Assembly: GCA_913055685.1 (NCBI GenBank)
Contig: CAJXKC010000005.1
Span: 18,946-82,945, forward strand
DNA from: an uncultured Flavobacteriales bacterium
GTDB lineage: Bacteria; Bacteroidota; Bacteroidia; Flavobacteriales; Schleiferiaceae
DNA: 64,000 nt
Reading direction: 5' to 3'
A model generated the notes under the pieces. That model was not told where the DNA came from. It did no database searches and was given only the letters and a program-made list of their open reading frames with translations. Within the stretch, counting starts at the first letter, position 1. Every line of letters begins with the position of its first letter. The translations under genes were made by a program, and so were the position numbers. Shown piece by piece: positions 52,189 through 59,673 of the stretch.

Positions 52189-52335
52189 ATCCCCGTCCGG
52201 CCCGAGGGCAAAAGGAAAAGCCCCACCCGGGCTTAGGACACAGCCGTCAGGGCTAAGGGCAAAAATCCGCCTGATTTTAAGGCACACCCATAAGGACTTA
52301 TTGTATTCAAAAAAAGGCCTGTCCTGCCATAGGAC

Positions 52336-52363
52336 AAAAAAAAGGACCCCTTTCGGGGCCCCC
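52336..52363 (-). terminator. Terminator of the 249-residue protein gene
   Basis: On the minus strand GGGGCCCCGAAAGGGGTCC is followed by eight T. The stem of CCCC/GGGG is strong. It lies 40 bases past the stop codon at 52401. Confidence 0.7.
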
Positions 52364-52400
52364 TCTTACCTTAACCAAAGTAAAACTAAACAAAAAAAAT

Positions 52401-53150
52401 CTATGCTGCAGCCTGCTCTATACCACCATTCTCCTCATCAGAACTACCCTCCTCTTCATTCCCAAGCAAAGGATCCGAACTACCATTCGAGGAACCACGA
52501 AGGCCTCCGTACTTCGGAATAATACGGGCGTTTTCATAGGCTAAGTGAAACTCAGGATGCACATCCACAAATACCCGCATCATAAGATCCAATTCATTTT
52601 TTAGGAAGTCCATCACTTCACCAGACAATCGGCGGATGGCCACCGTAGTTTCGCCCAGTTTGGTGCGACGTTCGGCGGGAATTAAACCCTTATCGATAAA
52701 GATCTGCAGCTGATCTTTGGTTTTTTGCACCAAGTCGTTACCAGTAGGAATGCTTTCCAATAATTCCTTATACTGCTCGGCAAAGGCAATTACGTTTTCG
52801 GCGGTAACCAGGCTCTTCTGAGCACTAAAGGTTTTAAACTGGGCGACCGTAAAGCGAGTGGCCACTAACATCGCGCGGTCATTTTGCTGGCGCGCAATAC
52901 GCACCAAATAAGCCGCTAATTTGCCTACCGTTAAGGCAAAGTCATCCCGCAACTCCTGCTTAATGCCGCTAAAGGGTTGGAGTAGCAATTGTTTCTGCTG
53001 ACTCAAACTTTGGAATTGCTCCTCATACGCATTGAGCGTTGCAAACAACTCCACAAATTCGGGGTAATCCATCCAGACCTCATTATAGGTCTTCGCGATT
53101 TTTCCTACTGCCTGTATCATGTACATGCGATTACGTTCGATCTTTCTCAT
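52401..53150 (-). CDS. Uncharacterised helical protein
   Basis: 249 residues; not recognised. No signal peptide or membrane segment. Almost wholly helical and charged, with regular heptad-like stretches (YEEQFQSLSQQKQLLLQ, VGKLAAYLVRIARQQND, LVQKTKDQLQIFIDKG), then a low-complexity acidic tail (GSSNGSSDPLLGNEEEGSSDEENGG). Probably a cytoplasmic protein with a helical bundle. Its own terminator follows and nothing is co-oriented nearby, so it is a single-gene unit. The upstream 2.2 kb is gene-free. Confidence 0.7.
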   Translation of the reverse strand: MRKIERNRMYMIQAVGKIAKTYNEVWMDYPEFVELFATLNAYEEQFQSLSQQKQLLLQPFSGIKQELRDDFALTVGKLAAYLVRIARQQNDRAMLVATRFTVAQFKTFSAQKSLVTAENVIAFAEQYKELLESIPTGNDLVQKTKDQLQIFIDKGLIPAERRTKLGETTVAIRRLSGEVMDFLKNELDLMMRVFVDVHPEFHLAYENARIIPKYGGLRGSSNGSSDPLLGNEEEGSSDEENGGIEQAAA

Positions 53151-53370
53151 ACTAATTGTTTTAAAGATTCAAGCGCAATATTCACCCCCGGCCCTGAAAT
53201 CGCATTTCATATTTGAAACGCTTCTTACTTAATTAATTCACATCTGAAGCAGGCCAGTACTACCTTGACTTATAGATTAATGCTTTTTACTTGACATCAG
53301 GCTGAAAATCCAAAGCCATATATAGAACTCCTTCTTTTTTAATCTAATCAACAATTAAAGCAATTAGTAA

Positions 53371-53541
53371 AATCTCCTCCCCTTTTGGACAAAAGGGGCA
53401 ATCTCGCTTGCAAGATGGGGTAATTGTCTGCGTAGCGTAATTCTAAATTCTATACTCTAAATTCTATACTCTAAATTCTAGATTCTAATAAACGATTACC
53501 CCGCCCTGCGGGCACCCCTTTTGGCCAAAAGGGGAGGAATT
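53371..53541. mobile_element. MITE-like element with CTCCCCTTTTGG ends, copy 1
   Basis: 171 bp. The left end TCCTCCCCTTTTGGACAAAAG and the right end CCTTTTGGCCAAAAGGGGAGGA are inverted repeats of about 26 bp, each also palindromic. Internal landmarks are CAATCTCGCTTGCAAGATGGGG and ATTACCCCGCCCTGCGGGCA. The middle holds a tandem of TAAATTCTATACTC units. A second copy with a shorter middle is at 56453-56597. No reading frame. Confidence 0.75.
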
Positions 53542-53599
53542 ACGTTTAAAGCTCAAGGTCCTTAGAAGTGCATGCATTGTTCCATCAAACATTTCCTTC

Positions 53600-53880
53600 G
53601 CCCTGCACTTCCTCTATATTTCTTAGTGACCTTCGTGGCCTTCGTGTGAGGCCTTAAAGACATAGTCTCTCCAATGATACTTCCTTTAGTGGCCTTCGTA
53701 GCCTTCGTGTGAGACCCTCCCGCACACAGTCTCTCCAAAGCAATCCGCCGTGCTCGCCGTGTGCGCTGTGTGAGGCCTTACAGACATAGTCTCTCCAAAG
53801 AAATTCCCTTCGTGCACTTAGTGCGCTTCGTGGCCTTCGTGTGAGGCTCTACGCGCAAAGCAATCCGCCACTCCCTTATT
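53600..53880. repeat. CTTCGTGTGAGG/GTCTCTCCAAAG repeats
   Basis: Three to four imperfect units (CCTTCGTGTGAGGCC, AGTCTCTCCAA, CGCCGTGTGCGCTGTGTGAGG) with the same wording as at 4.4, 22.2, 54.9, 56.7 and 60.2 kb. No gene. Confidence 0.7.
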
Positions 53881-53989
53881 CTTCTTCGCGTCCCCTTCCC
53901 GTTCTTCGTGTGCTCTTCGTGTACTCTTCATGTGCTCTCCGCCTCCTTCCCGGCCCGTGAACCCCACTCCTTCCCCCCAACACCCCTCT

Positions 53990-54660
53990 CCCTGCCCATA
54001 GTCGTTCGCTTCCCGCACCCCGACACACCATTCCCGCACCATGGTCGCTTGCTTCCCTGCCTATGGTCGATGTCTTCCTTGCCTATGGTCGTTCGCTTCC
54101 TGCACCCCAACACACCAATACCCCAGATAAGAGAGACCAATCAATTTATCCGACCGACCACCAAATTTAGTTCGCCCACCATAGCCTGGGATAAGACCCA
54201 CTAGTACCCTCGCTACGACAGGCAGCCATTTTAGTGCAAACCACCATTCATTTAATAGAGGCCAACATTAAATTAAGGCAGACCACCAATCAATTAAGGC
54301 ACCCCACTTATACCCTTGCTAGGGTCGCTCATTAAATTTTGCCGACCGACTAGTACCCACGAAAGCACCCACCATAGCCATGACGCACACCGGCGTTATA
54401 ATTTAAGAGAGCGCCGATTAAATTTTGCTGACCCACCATTAGCAAGGAAGACATCGACATCACCCTTCCCACCGACACACCAATCAATTTATCGCATCGA
54501 CCATGGCCCCTCCTTTCACCCACCAAGCAATTTTTCCCACCCACTTCCCCATTGAAGCGAACGACATAGCCCCCCGAACGCACCGACCAATACCCAAGAC
54601 AAGACCCACTATTACTTGCCCTATGCACTACCAGTACCCATGCTATAGTGGGCGACTGAA
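53990..54660. other. Gene-free C-rich stretch with recurring short motifs
   Basis: About 670 bp of unusual composition on the plus strand (rich in A and C, poor in G). Recurring words are CCCACCATAG, GACCGAC, ACCAATCAATTTAT and ATTAAATTTTGC, at irregular distances. Short frames exist on both strands but none has a start, composition or motif that supports a gene. Confidence 0.55.
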
Positions 54661-54685
54661 AGTATTGAATTGACCTCTAGGAGGG

Positions 54686-54793
54686 TGTCCTTTCCTGCTT
54701 TTGGTTTTAAAGCGATATACATTGTCATCCTGAGCTTGTCGAAGGACACTTTAATTTTAATCCACAGCGTGCTTCGACAGGGCTCAGCATGAC
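54686..54793. repeat. Intact TGTCATCCTGAGC inverted pair
   Basis: TGTCATCCTGAGCTTGTCGAAGGAC at about 54723-54747 faces GTGCTTCGACAGGGCTCAGCATGAC at about 54768-54792 across 20 bp, forming a long imperfect hairpin. The preceding GTCCTTTCCTGCTTTTGG block also precedes the repeat at 1040-1085, so the two loci share a larger composite. Confidence 0.75.
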
Positions 54794-54799
54794 AGTATT

Positions 54800-55170
54800 T
54801 TTAGCTTCGCGTCCTTCGTGTGCCCTGCCTGCCGGTTTACCACGTTTTACGTGGCAGGCAGATTCGTGTGAGATTTTATCCGCAACATCTCTCCAAAGCA
54901 ATCCGCCGTGCTCGCTCCTGGAACCGCCTGCCTGCCGTAGCAAAGCGTAGGCATGGTTTTACGTTCGTGTGCGCCCTTGGAACATTTTACGTTCGTGTGA
55001 GACCCTCCCGCACTCAGTCTCTCCAAAGAAATTCCCTTCGTGCGCTTCGTGGCCTTCGTGTGAGGCTCTACGCGCAAAGCAAATCGCCGCGCTCGCAGTG
55101 TGCGCCGTGTGAGGCTTTACACACAAAGTCTCTCCAAAGAAATTTCCCTTCGCGTCCCCTTCGCGCCCTT
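54800..55170. repeat. CGTGTGAGG repeats with nested hairpin insertions
   Basis: Units of CTTCGTGTG, CGCCGTGTG and GTCTCTCCAAAG. At 54822-54862 a CCTGCCTGCCGG...CAGGCAG palindrome splits one unit and itself contains CCACGTTTTACGTGG (54840-54854). At 54914-54966 a GGAAC...TTTTACGTTC hairpin splits another unit and contains a further block GCCTGCCTGCCGTAGC. GAACATTTTACGTTC lies at 54980-54994. Confidence 0.75.
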
Positions 55171-55180
55171 TGCGTCCCCC

Positions 55181-55303
55181 CATGCATATTCCGCACGTTT
55201 CCACCCCTTCCTCCCCTCATTTCGTGCAGATCTTGCACGCCAGCCCTCGAAATCGTGCAGATTCCGCACAAATTATTTCAAAATCGTGCGAATTCTGCCT
55301 AGG
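55181..55303 (+). promoter_or_regulatory. Four phased operator-like palindromes upstream of the HTH-like gene
   Basis: Sites begin at 55181, 55223, 55254 and 55285: spacing 42, 31, 31 bp, the same as at 1451-1573. Sites read CATGCATATTCCGCACG, CGTGCAGATCTTGCACG, CGTGCAGATTCCGCAC and CGTGCGAATTCTGC followed by CTAGGAA. The sequence between sites differs from the first array, so the sites rather than the whole block are conserved. A TACCTTAG element lies at 55324-55331, before the ATG at 55357. Confidence 0.65.
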
Positions 55304-55356
55304 AAATCTCCTTTAGCCTCCGCTACCTTAGCCCTAAACCTTAAAAAATCGCTTTT

Positions 55357-56274
55357 ATGGAAACTTCGCTTCAACAAGAATTACTCAGCCTCGTGCAGGA
55401 TGAAATTGGCGCGCAAATAAAACTCAGCGATTACCTGAGTGATGCCCTCGGACTTAGCAAGACCAGTGCCTATCGGGTAACGGTCGATCAGCGCAGTCTG
55501 CAATTGGAGGAATGCTTTCAACTATTGCATGAACATCCCGCGGTTTACCTAAAACTCTCCGAAAGCTTTTCCTTCCGCAACCGCATCTTAATTCGTCTCA
55601 GCAATTTCCAATGCGAAGACTCCTTCCAGAAATACCTCCGCAGTATTCAAAAGATCTTTAGCAAGGCGGTGACCGAAGAAGCGGTCAAATTGTACTACAC
55701 TGCCCGCGACCTCCCCATCTTTTACTTCCTCGCCCGGCCCCGCCTGCTCGAATACAAATATGCCTATTGGCAAGGCACCCTCCGCGACCAAGGCCCGCAG
55801 CCCCTGTCCGCCGCCACCCACAAACTCGCCGAAGCGGTCTACAAGCTTTACTTGGAAGTGAGCTCCCAAGAAGTATGGCATCCCTATGCCTACCGCCAGC
55901 AAAAGAAATTATTGGCCAGTGCCTTTCGGGAAGGCAGTATCGACGAAAAACAAAGAGATCAGATTCAGGCCGACCTAAACTGGCTCAGCCTCCAGTTACA
56001 CCAGGCCCTGATGAGCGGACAAAAATCCCCCCGCGCTAAACTCGAAATCTTCGACCTCGCCGAGCACAGCATGGACAACTGCGGCATCCTCCACCTCGGG
56101 GAACAAAAATTAGTGATGTCCGCCCTCCCCGTGGCCCGCTTCTTCTCCTCCCAGCACCCCGACCTAGTCGCTACCTACCTCGCTGCCTTCAAAGACCACC
56201 GCCGTCGCGCCCGCGGCATCAGCGCAGAAGGCAAACAAGTACGGGAGGAGTGGTTTGAGGAAATAAGAGGATGA
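55357..56274 (+). CDS. Putative DNA-binding regulator (HTH-like N-terminus)
   Basis: 305 residues. The first 60 residues look like a helix-turn-helix: IKLSDYLSDALGLSKTSAYR with the following VDQRSLQLEECFQLL, comparable to the Cro/phage-type HTH of some Bacteroidota regulators. The rest is helical, with no recognised enzyme or ligand domain. It sits behind an array of four palindromic sites that is matched upstream of comEC, so it may regulate itself and comEC. That link is inference from shared sites. Composition is like the core genome. Confidence 0.6.
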   Translation: METSLQQELLSLVQDEIGAQIKLSDYLSDALGLSKTSAYRVTVDQRSLQLEECFQLLHEHPAVYLKLSESFSFRNRILIRLSNFQCEDSFQKYLRSIQKIFSKAVTEEAVKLYYTARDLPIFYFLARPRLLEYKYAYWQGTLRDQGPQPLSAATHKLAEAVYKLYLEVSSQEVWHPYAYRQQKKLLASAFREGSIDEKQRDQIQADLNWLSLQLHQALMSGQKSPRAKLEIFDLAEHSMDNCGILHLGEQKLVMSALPVARFFSSQHPDLVATYLAAFKDHRRRARGISAEGKQVREEWFEEIRG

Positions 56275-56400
56275 GGGGAAGAGGGGAAGAGGGGCTCAGA
56301 AGCTCAGAAGCTCAGAACGTAAAACCATGCCTACGCATGCTTCGGCAGGCAGGCAGTTCCAAGGAAGCGCAGAACGTAAAACGTTCCAAGGGGTCGCAGG
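56275..56400. repeat. GCTCAGAA units and nested hairpins
   Basis: GAAGCTCAGAAGCTCAG octamer-like units, then the interrupted GAACGTAAAACC...GCAGTTCC composite (about 56318-56362) and an intact GAACGTAAAACGTTC hairpin (56372-56386). Confidence 0.7.
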
Positions 56401-56452
56401 GTATAAAATGCAATTGCTTTCAGGCAAATAACCTCCTCTCGCCCCACCGACA

Positions 56453-56597
56453 AATCTCCTCCCCTTTTGGACAAAAGGGGCAATCTCGCTCGCGAGATGG
56501 GGTAATTGTCTGCGTAGCGTTCTATCTAAATTCTATATTCTAAAAAAACGATTACCCCGCCCTTCGGGCACCCCTTTTGGCCAAAAGGGGAGGAATT
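56453..56597. mobile_element. MITE-like element with CTCCCCTTTTGG ends, copy 2
   Basis: 145 bp; ends as in the copy at 53371-53541. The central part is shorter (one TAAATTCTATATTC-type unit instead of several). Loop bases differ while pairing is kept: CTCGCTCGCGAGATGG here against CTCGCTTGCAAGATGG there, and CCGCCCTTCGGGCA against CCGCCCTGCGGGCA. Confidence 0.75.
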
Positions 56598-56639
56598 CCG
56601 ATTTAGTCAGAAGCTTTAACTAAGCAAGCAGTGCTTTAT

Positions 56640-56820
56640 AAATACAGAGTCTCTCCAAAGAATTCCCTTCGTGTGCTTAGTGGCCTTCGTGTGAGGCTCT
56701 ACGCGCAAAGCAATCCGCCGTGCTCGCCGTGTGCGCCGTGTGAGGCCTTATACGCAAAGCAAACCCTGCGCTCCCCGCTTCCGAGCCTAACGAGGAAACC
56801 CAGCAGTGCCCCGCAGGTGC
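56640..56820. repeat. CGTGTGAGG repeats and CCCYGC hairpin modules
   Basis: Units GTCTCTCCAAAG, CCTTCGTGTGAGG, CGCCGTGTGCGCCGTGTG (56640-56755), then CCCTGCGCTCCCC and GCCCCGCAGGTGC modules up to the nadC stop codon. No gene. Confidence 0.65.
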
Positions 56821-56821
56821 A

Positions 56822-57673
56822 TTAGCGCCCCAACACCGTCTTCAAACTCATATCCAGCCCCCTTACACTATGCGTCAAGGCCCCCATCGAAATATAATCC
56901 ACTCCCGTCTCCGCATAGGCCACCAAGGTCTCCCCGGTGATTCCGCCAGAACTTTCCGTTTCGATTTTACCATTCACTAGGGCCACCGCCTTTTTGGTAT
57001 CTAAAACGGAGAAATTATCGAACATCACCCGTAAAATGCCTTCACTCTCCAGTACTTCCTGCAGTTCCTTGAAATCCCGCACCTCCACCTCAATGGGGAT
57101 GTCGAGCTGATGTTCTTCTTTATAAGCCAAAGCCTTGGCAATGGCCGGCTTCACCCCGCCGGCGAAGTCGATGTGATTGTCCTTCAGCATAATCATATCG
57201 TACAAGCCCATCCGGTGGTTCTTACCCCCACCGATGCGCACCGCCTCCTTTTCGAAGACCCGCAGGTGTGGCGTCGTTTTACGCGTATCTAATAATTTCG
57301 CCTTCGTATGACTAATCCTATCGACCAACTTGCGGGTCTTAGTAGCAATCCCACTCATGCGCTGCATCAAGTTTAGCGCCAAGCGCTCCCCTTGCAACAG
57401 ACTATGCGCCGGACCTTTCAGGCGAAAAGCCACGTCCCCCACCTTAACCGCCGCACCATCTTCCATCAGCACTTCCATCTCCACCGCCGGATCCACCAAG
57501 GCAAATACCTCCCGCGCCGCCTTCACTCCCGCTAATATCCCTTCTTCCTTCACCAACAAACGCATCTCCCCCTGCATCCCCACCGGAAAAGCACAGTTGG
57601 AACTATGATCCCCCGAACCGATATCCTCTGCGAGGGCTGCTTTAATAAGGGAGTGGTAATGGGTATTATTCAT
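56822..57673 (-). CDS. nadC: Nicotinate-nucleotide pyrophosphorylase (carboxylating)
   Basis: Quinolinate phosphoribosyltransferase, which turns quinolinate and PRPP into nicotinate mononucleotide in NAD synthesis. 283 residues, standard. Motifs: EDIGSGDHSS (about 16-25), LNLMQRMSGIAT (about 99-110), LDTRKTTPHLRVFEKEAVRIGGGKNHRMGLYDMIMLKDNHI (split over about 130-170), and the phosphate-binding SSGGITGETL. No other nad gene is nearby; transcribed alone. Confidence 0.96.
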   Translation of the reverse strand: MNNTHYHSLIKAALAEDIGSGDHSSNCAFPVGMQGEMRLLVKEEGILAGVKAAREVFALVDPAVEMEVLMEDGAAVKVGDVAFRLKGPAHSLLQGERLALNLMQRMSGIATKTRKLVDRISHTKAKLLDTRKTTPHLRVFEKEAVRIGGGKNHRMGLYDMIMLKDNHIDFAGGVKPAIAKALAYKEEHQLDIPIEVEVRDFKELQEVLESEGILRVMFDNFSVLDTKKAVALVNGKIETESSGGITGETLVAYAETGVDYISMGALTHSVRGLDMSLKTVLGR

Positions 57674-57689
57674 GGTCTATTCTTTGGGT

Positions 57690-57697
57690 CAAAGATA
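57690..57697 (-). promoter_or_regulatory. Candidate -7 element of nadC
   Basis: TATCTTTG on the minus strand, 17 bases upstream of the ATG at 57673. Confidence 0.5.
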
Positions 57698-57726
57698 GGC
57701 ATCAGAGGGGAATTGCATTTAGGGCA

Positions 57727-57766
57727 GGGAGTGCAGGGTAGTGCGGGGTGATGCGGGGTGATGTGG
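57727..57766. repeat. Left arm of the inverted array flanking the second four-helix-bundle gene
   Basis: About 40 bp of GTGCGGGGTGATGCGGGG-type units. Its reverse complement aligns with 58240-58279 at about 34 of 40 positions. Confidence 0.75.
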
Positions 57767-57837
57767 AGGTTGGAAATTAAGTATTTCTGAAATCAATAAA
57801 ATAATGTTAAATGGTTACAGCCATATTTCTTTGAACC

Positions 57838-58215
57838 ATGAATTCAGATAAAGAAATTTTCATTTTTAGGTTCCAGAAACTAATAATTTGGCAAGAAGCT
57901 ATAGGACAAAGTCATAATTTACTTGAACTGTCGGAAAAGACTCGTGAAAAAAGATTATTCCGGTTCGCCGATCAGTTGGACGGATCCGTGCTGAGCATAA
58001 GTAATAATATTGCGGAAGGTTCAGGAGCGGCATCCAAGAAGGAATTCGCACGCTATTTAGCAATAGCTCGTGCTTCCCTTTTTGAGGTGGTTAATATCCT
58101 CCACATCCTGGAACTCCGAAATATCATTACAACATCTGAAAAGAGTAAACACATCAGAGATTTGTATGGCCTTAGTCGAAAAATATATGCCTTCAGACAA
58201 AGCCTCCTAAAATAA
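57838..58215 (+). CDS. Four-helix-bundle protein, 23S rRNA IVS (S23) family, copy 2
   Basis: 125 residues, full length. FRFQKLIIWQEAIGQSHNLLELSEK, FADQLDGSVLSISNNIAEGSGAASKKEFARYLAIARASLFEV and a final SRKIYAFRQSLLK mirror copy 1 at 49293-49652, with which it shares the NNIAEGSGAASKKEFARYL core. The two proteins otherwise differ at many positions, so the duplication is not recent. Flanked by inverted arrays of ten-base units (57727-57766 and 58240-58279). Function unknown. It stands alone between nadC and a wbpI-like gene. Confidence 0.9.
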   Translation: MNSDKEIFIFRFQKLIIWQEAIGQSHNLLELSEKTREKRLFRFADQLDGSVLSISNNIAEGSGAASKKEFARYLAIARASLFEVVNILHILELRNIITTSEKSKHIRDLYGLSRKIYAFRQSLLK

Positions 58216-58239
58216 ATCGTTTTCTTCACCCCGAGCTCC

Positions 58240-58279
58240 CCACATCACCTCGCATCACCCCACATTACCCTGCATCACC
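58240..58279. repeat. Right arm of the inverted array flanking the second four-helix-bundle gene
   Basis: CCACATCACCTCGCATCACC and further CCTGCATCAC units. Complementary to the left arm at 57727-57766; together with the gene they could form a hairpin with a loop of about 470 bases. Confidence 0.75.
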
Positions 58280-58287
58280 CTGCATCA

Positions 58288-58387
58288 CCCCGCCCCCGTA
58301 GGGTTACCCCGCTCACCTCAAGGTGAATCCCCGCTTCAACTCGCTGCAAGCGAGAAGAAAACCCCGCTCGCCAAAGGCGAAACCCTG
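58288..58387. repeat. Row of CCCYGCT-hairpin-AAA modules
   Basis: Modules with different stems: CCCCCGTAGGGTTA, CCCCGCTCACCTCAAGGTGAAT, CTCGCTGCAAGCGAG and CGCCAAAGGCG, each led by CCC(C/T)GC and followed by A-rich bases. The row ends at the stop codon of the next gene. Confidence 0.7.
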
Positions 58388-59428
58388 CTAATTAATTACA
58401 GAAACGATTTTAAAGGCTGTGTCCCCATCCCCATAAACCGAATCAACCCCCTCAAAAACCAAATCCTTTAAACGGTGATAATCACTTAACAGTCGGTCTG
58501 GCGAAGACAAAACATTAAGCCCCATGCTAATGAGCTCCTTCCACTCCGTTTCCTCCCTCAGCGTTAAACACACCTTGCGCGCATAAAAAGCTTCTTTCTG
58601 CAGGCCGCCACTATCGGTTAAAACGATTTGCGATTTCGCCAGTACTGCTAAAAGCTCACCTTGCGAAAGGGGGGCTAAAATTTGGGCGGGCAAGGATAGC
58701 TCCAATTTGGTTAAAGCTTTGGCAGTACGAGGATGTAAGGGGCAAACTAAAGTAATTTCCTGATTAAGCGCCTTCAGGGCCTCCACCCATGCTTGCAGTT
58801 TTTGGGGATCATCCACATTCTCCTGCCGGTGGAGGGTGAGCAAGGCGAAGTGCTCGGGTAGATCAAGCTCATTAATATTGGGAAGTTTTTCCTGCTGCGC
58901 TAAGAACAAATCGTACATGATGTCTCCCACCTGATGAATCTTCTCGGGGGCGATTCCCTCGGCGATCAGGTTTAAGCGCGCTTGCGCATTGGGCACAAAG
59001 AGCCATTCACTTATTGCATCGGTGGCAATGCGGTTCTTCTCTTCCGGCTGATTGGCATTACCACTACGCAAACCGGCTTCCACGTGAGCAATGGGAATAC
59101 CTATTTGCTGCGCCGCTAGGGCGCCGGCCAAAGTAGAATTGGTATCGCCGTAAACCAATACCATATCGGCTTGCTCTTGCTCGAGAATGGGCACTATCGC
59201 TTCTTGCATACTGGCGATCATCGCCTCACGGGGCAGGGAGTGAATGCCTAAATGGTATTGAGGGGCGGCCAATTGAAATTCTTCAAAAAAGGCGCCGCTC
59301 ATATTGGGGTCGAAATGCTGACCGGTATGCAGAAGCACCTCATTAATGCCGGCTTCAGCGAAAGCTTTAGAGAGCATCGCCGCTTTGATAAACTGCGGTC
59401 GCGCTCCTAAAACGGTCAGGACCTTCAT
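58388..59428 (-). CDS. UDP-N-acetylglucosamine 2-epimerase family, WbpI-like
   Basis: 346 residues. Begins KVLTVLGARPQFIKAAMLS, the wording of WbpI-type epimerases rather than GTRPE of WecB. Other landmarks are LHTGQHFDPNMSGAFFEE, VYGDTNSTLAGALAA, HVEAGLRSGN, EKNRIATDAIS, LTLHRQENVD and TDSGGLQKEAFYARK. WbpI epimerises UDP-2,3-diacetamido-glucuronic acid at C2. It complements the WbpA-, WbpB- and WbpD-like genes in the window. A hydrolysing epimerase (NeuC/LegG) for the nonulosonic acid route is otherwise missing, so that alternative role should be kept in mind. Overlaps the DUF4834 gene by four bases. Confidence 0.88.
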   Translation of the reverse strand: MKVLTVLGARPQFIKAAMLSKAFAEAGINEVLLHTGQHFDPNMSGAFFEEFQLAAPQYHLGIHSLPREAMIASMQEAIVPILEQEQADMVLVYGDTNSTLAGALAAQQIGIPIAHVEAGLRSGNANQPEEKNRIATDAISEWLFVPNAQARLNLIAEGIAPEKIHQVGDIMYDLFLAQQEKLPNINELDLPEHFALLTLHRQENVDDPQKLQAWVEALKALNQEITLVCPLHPRTAKALTKLELSLPAQILAPLSQGELLAVLAKSQIVLTDSGGLQKEAFYARKVCLTLREETEWKELISMGLNVLSSPDRLLSDYHRLKDLVFEGVDSVYGDGDTAFKIVSVIN

Positions 59429-59673
59429 GACTTATCCTCCTCTACCTCTTCGTAGTCGATGTATTCCCCCAGCGATTTATCATCGTGGGTCTGACCCGAA
59501 CCTTTGGTATCAAGAGTTACTTCTCCTTCTCTAGCCTGACTAAAATCTGCACCTCCCCGCTGACCACGCCCTTTCTCCTGGTAGCCCTGCTTAAAGGGCT
59601 TCACCAGTAAATTTCTAACCAAGAACCAAGCGAGGTAGAAAAAGATGAGGAAGAGAATGAAACGGATGATCAT
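59425..59673 (-). CDS. Small membrane protein, DUF4834-like
   Basis: 82 residues. One membrane helix (IIRFILFLIFFYLAWFLVRNLL, split around residues 2-23) followed by a basic, glycine-rich linker and an acidic tail (GEYIDYEEVEEDKS). This matches the small DUF4834 proteins of Bacteroidota, function unknown. Co-transcribed with the epimerase gene by a four-base overlap. The promoter-like TAAATTTG lies about 100 bases upstream with repeat hairpins in between. Confidence 0.75.
   Translation of the reverse strand: MIIRFILFLIFFYLAWFLVRNLLVKPFKQGYQEKGRGQRGGADFSQAREGEVTLDTKGSGQTHDDKSLGEYIDYEEVEEDKS

Noticed and set aside
54350..54628. 92-codon frame on the minus strand in the gene-free region
   Set aside because: Low-complexity, no motif, no promoter or start context, and it overlaps recurring non-coding words.
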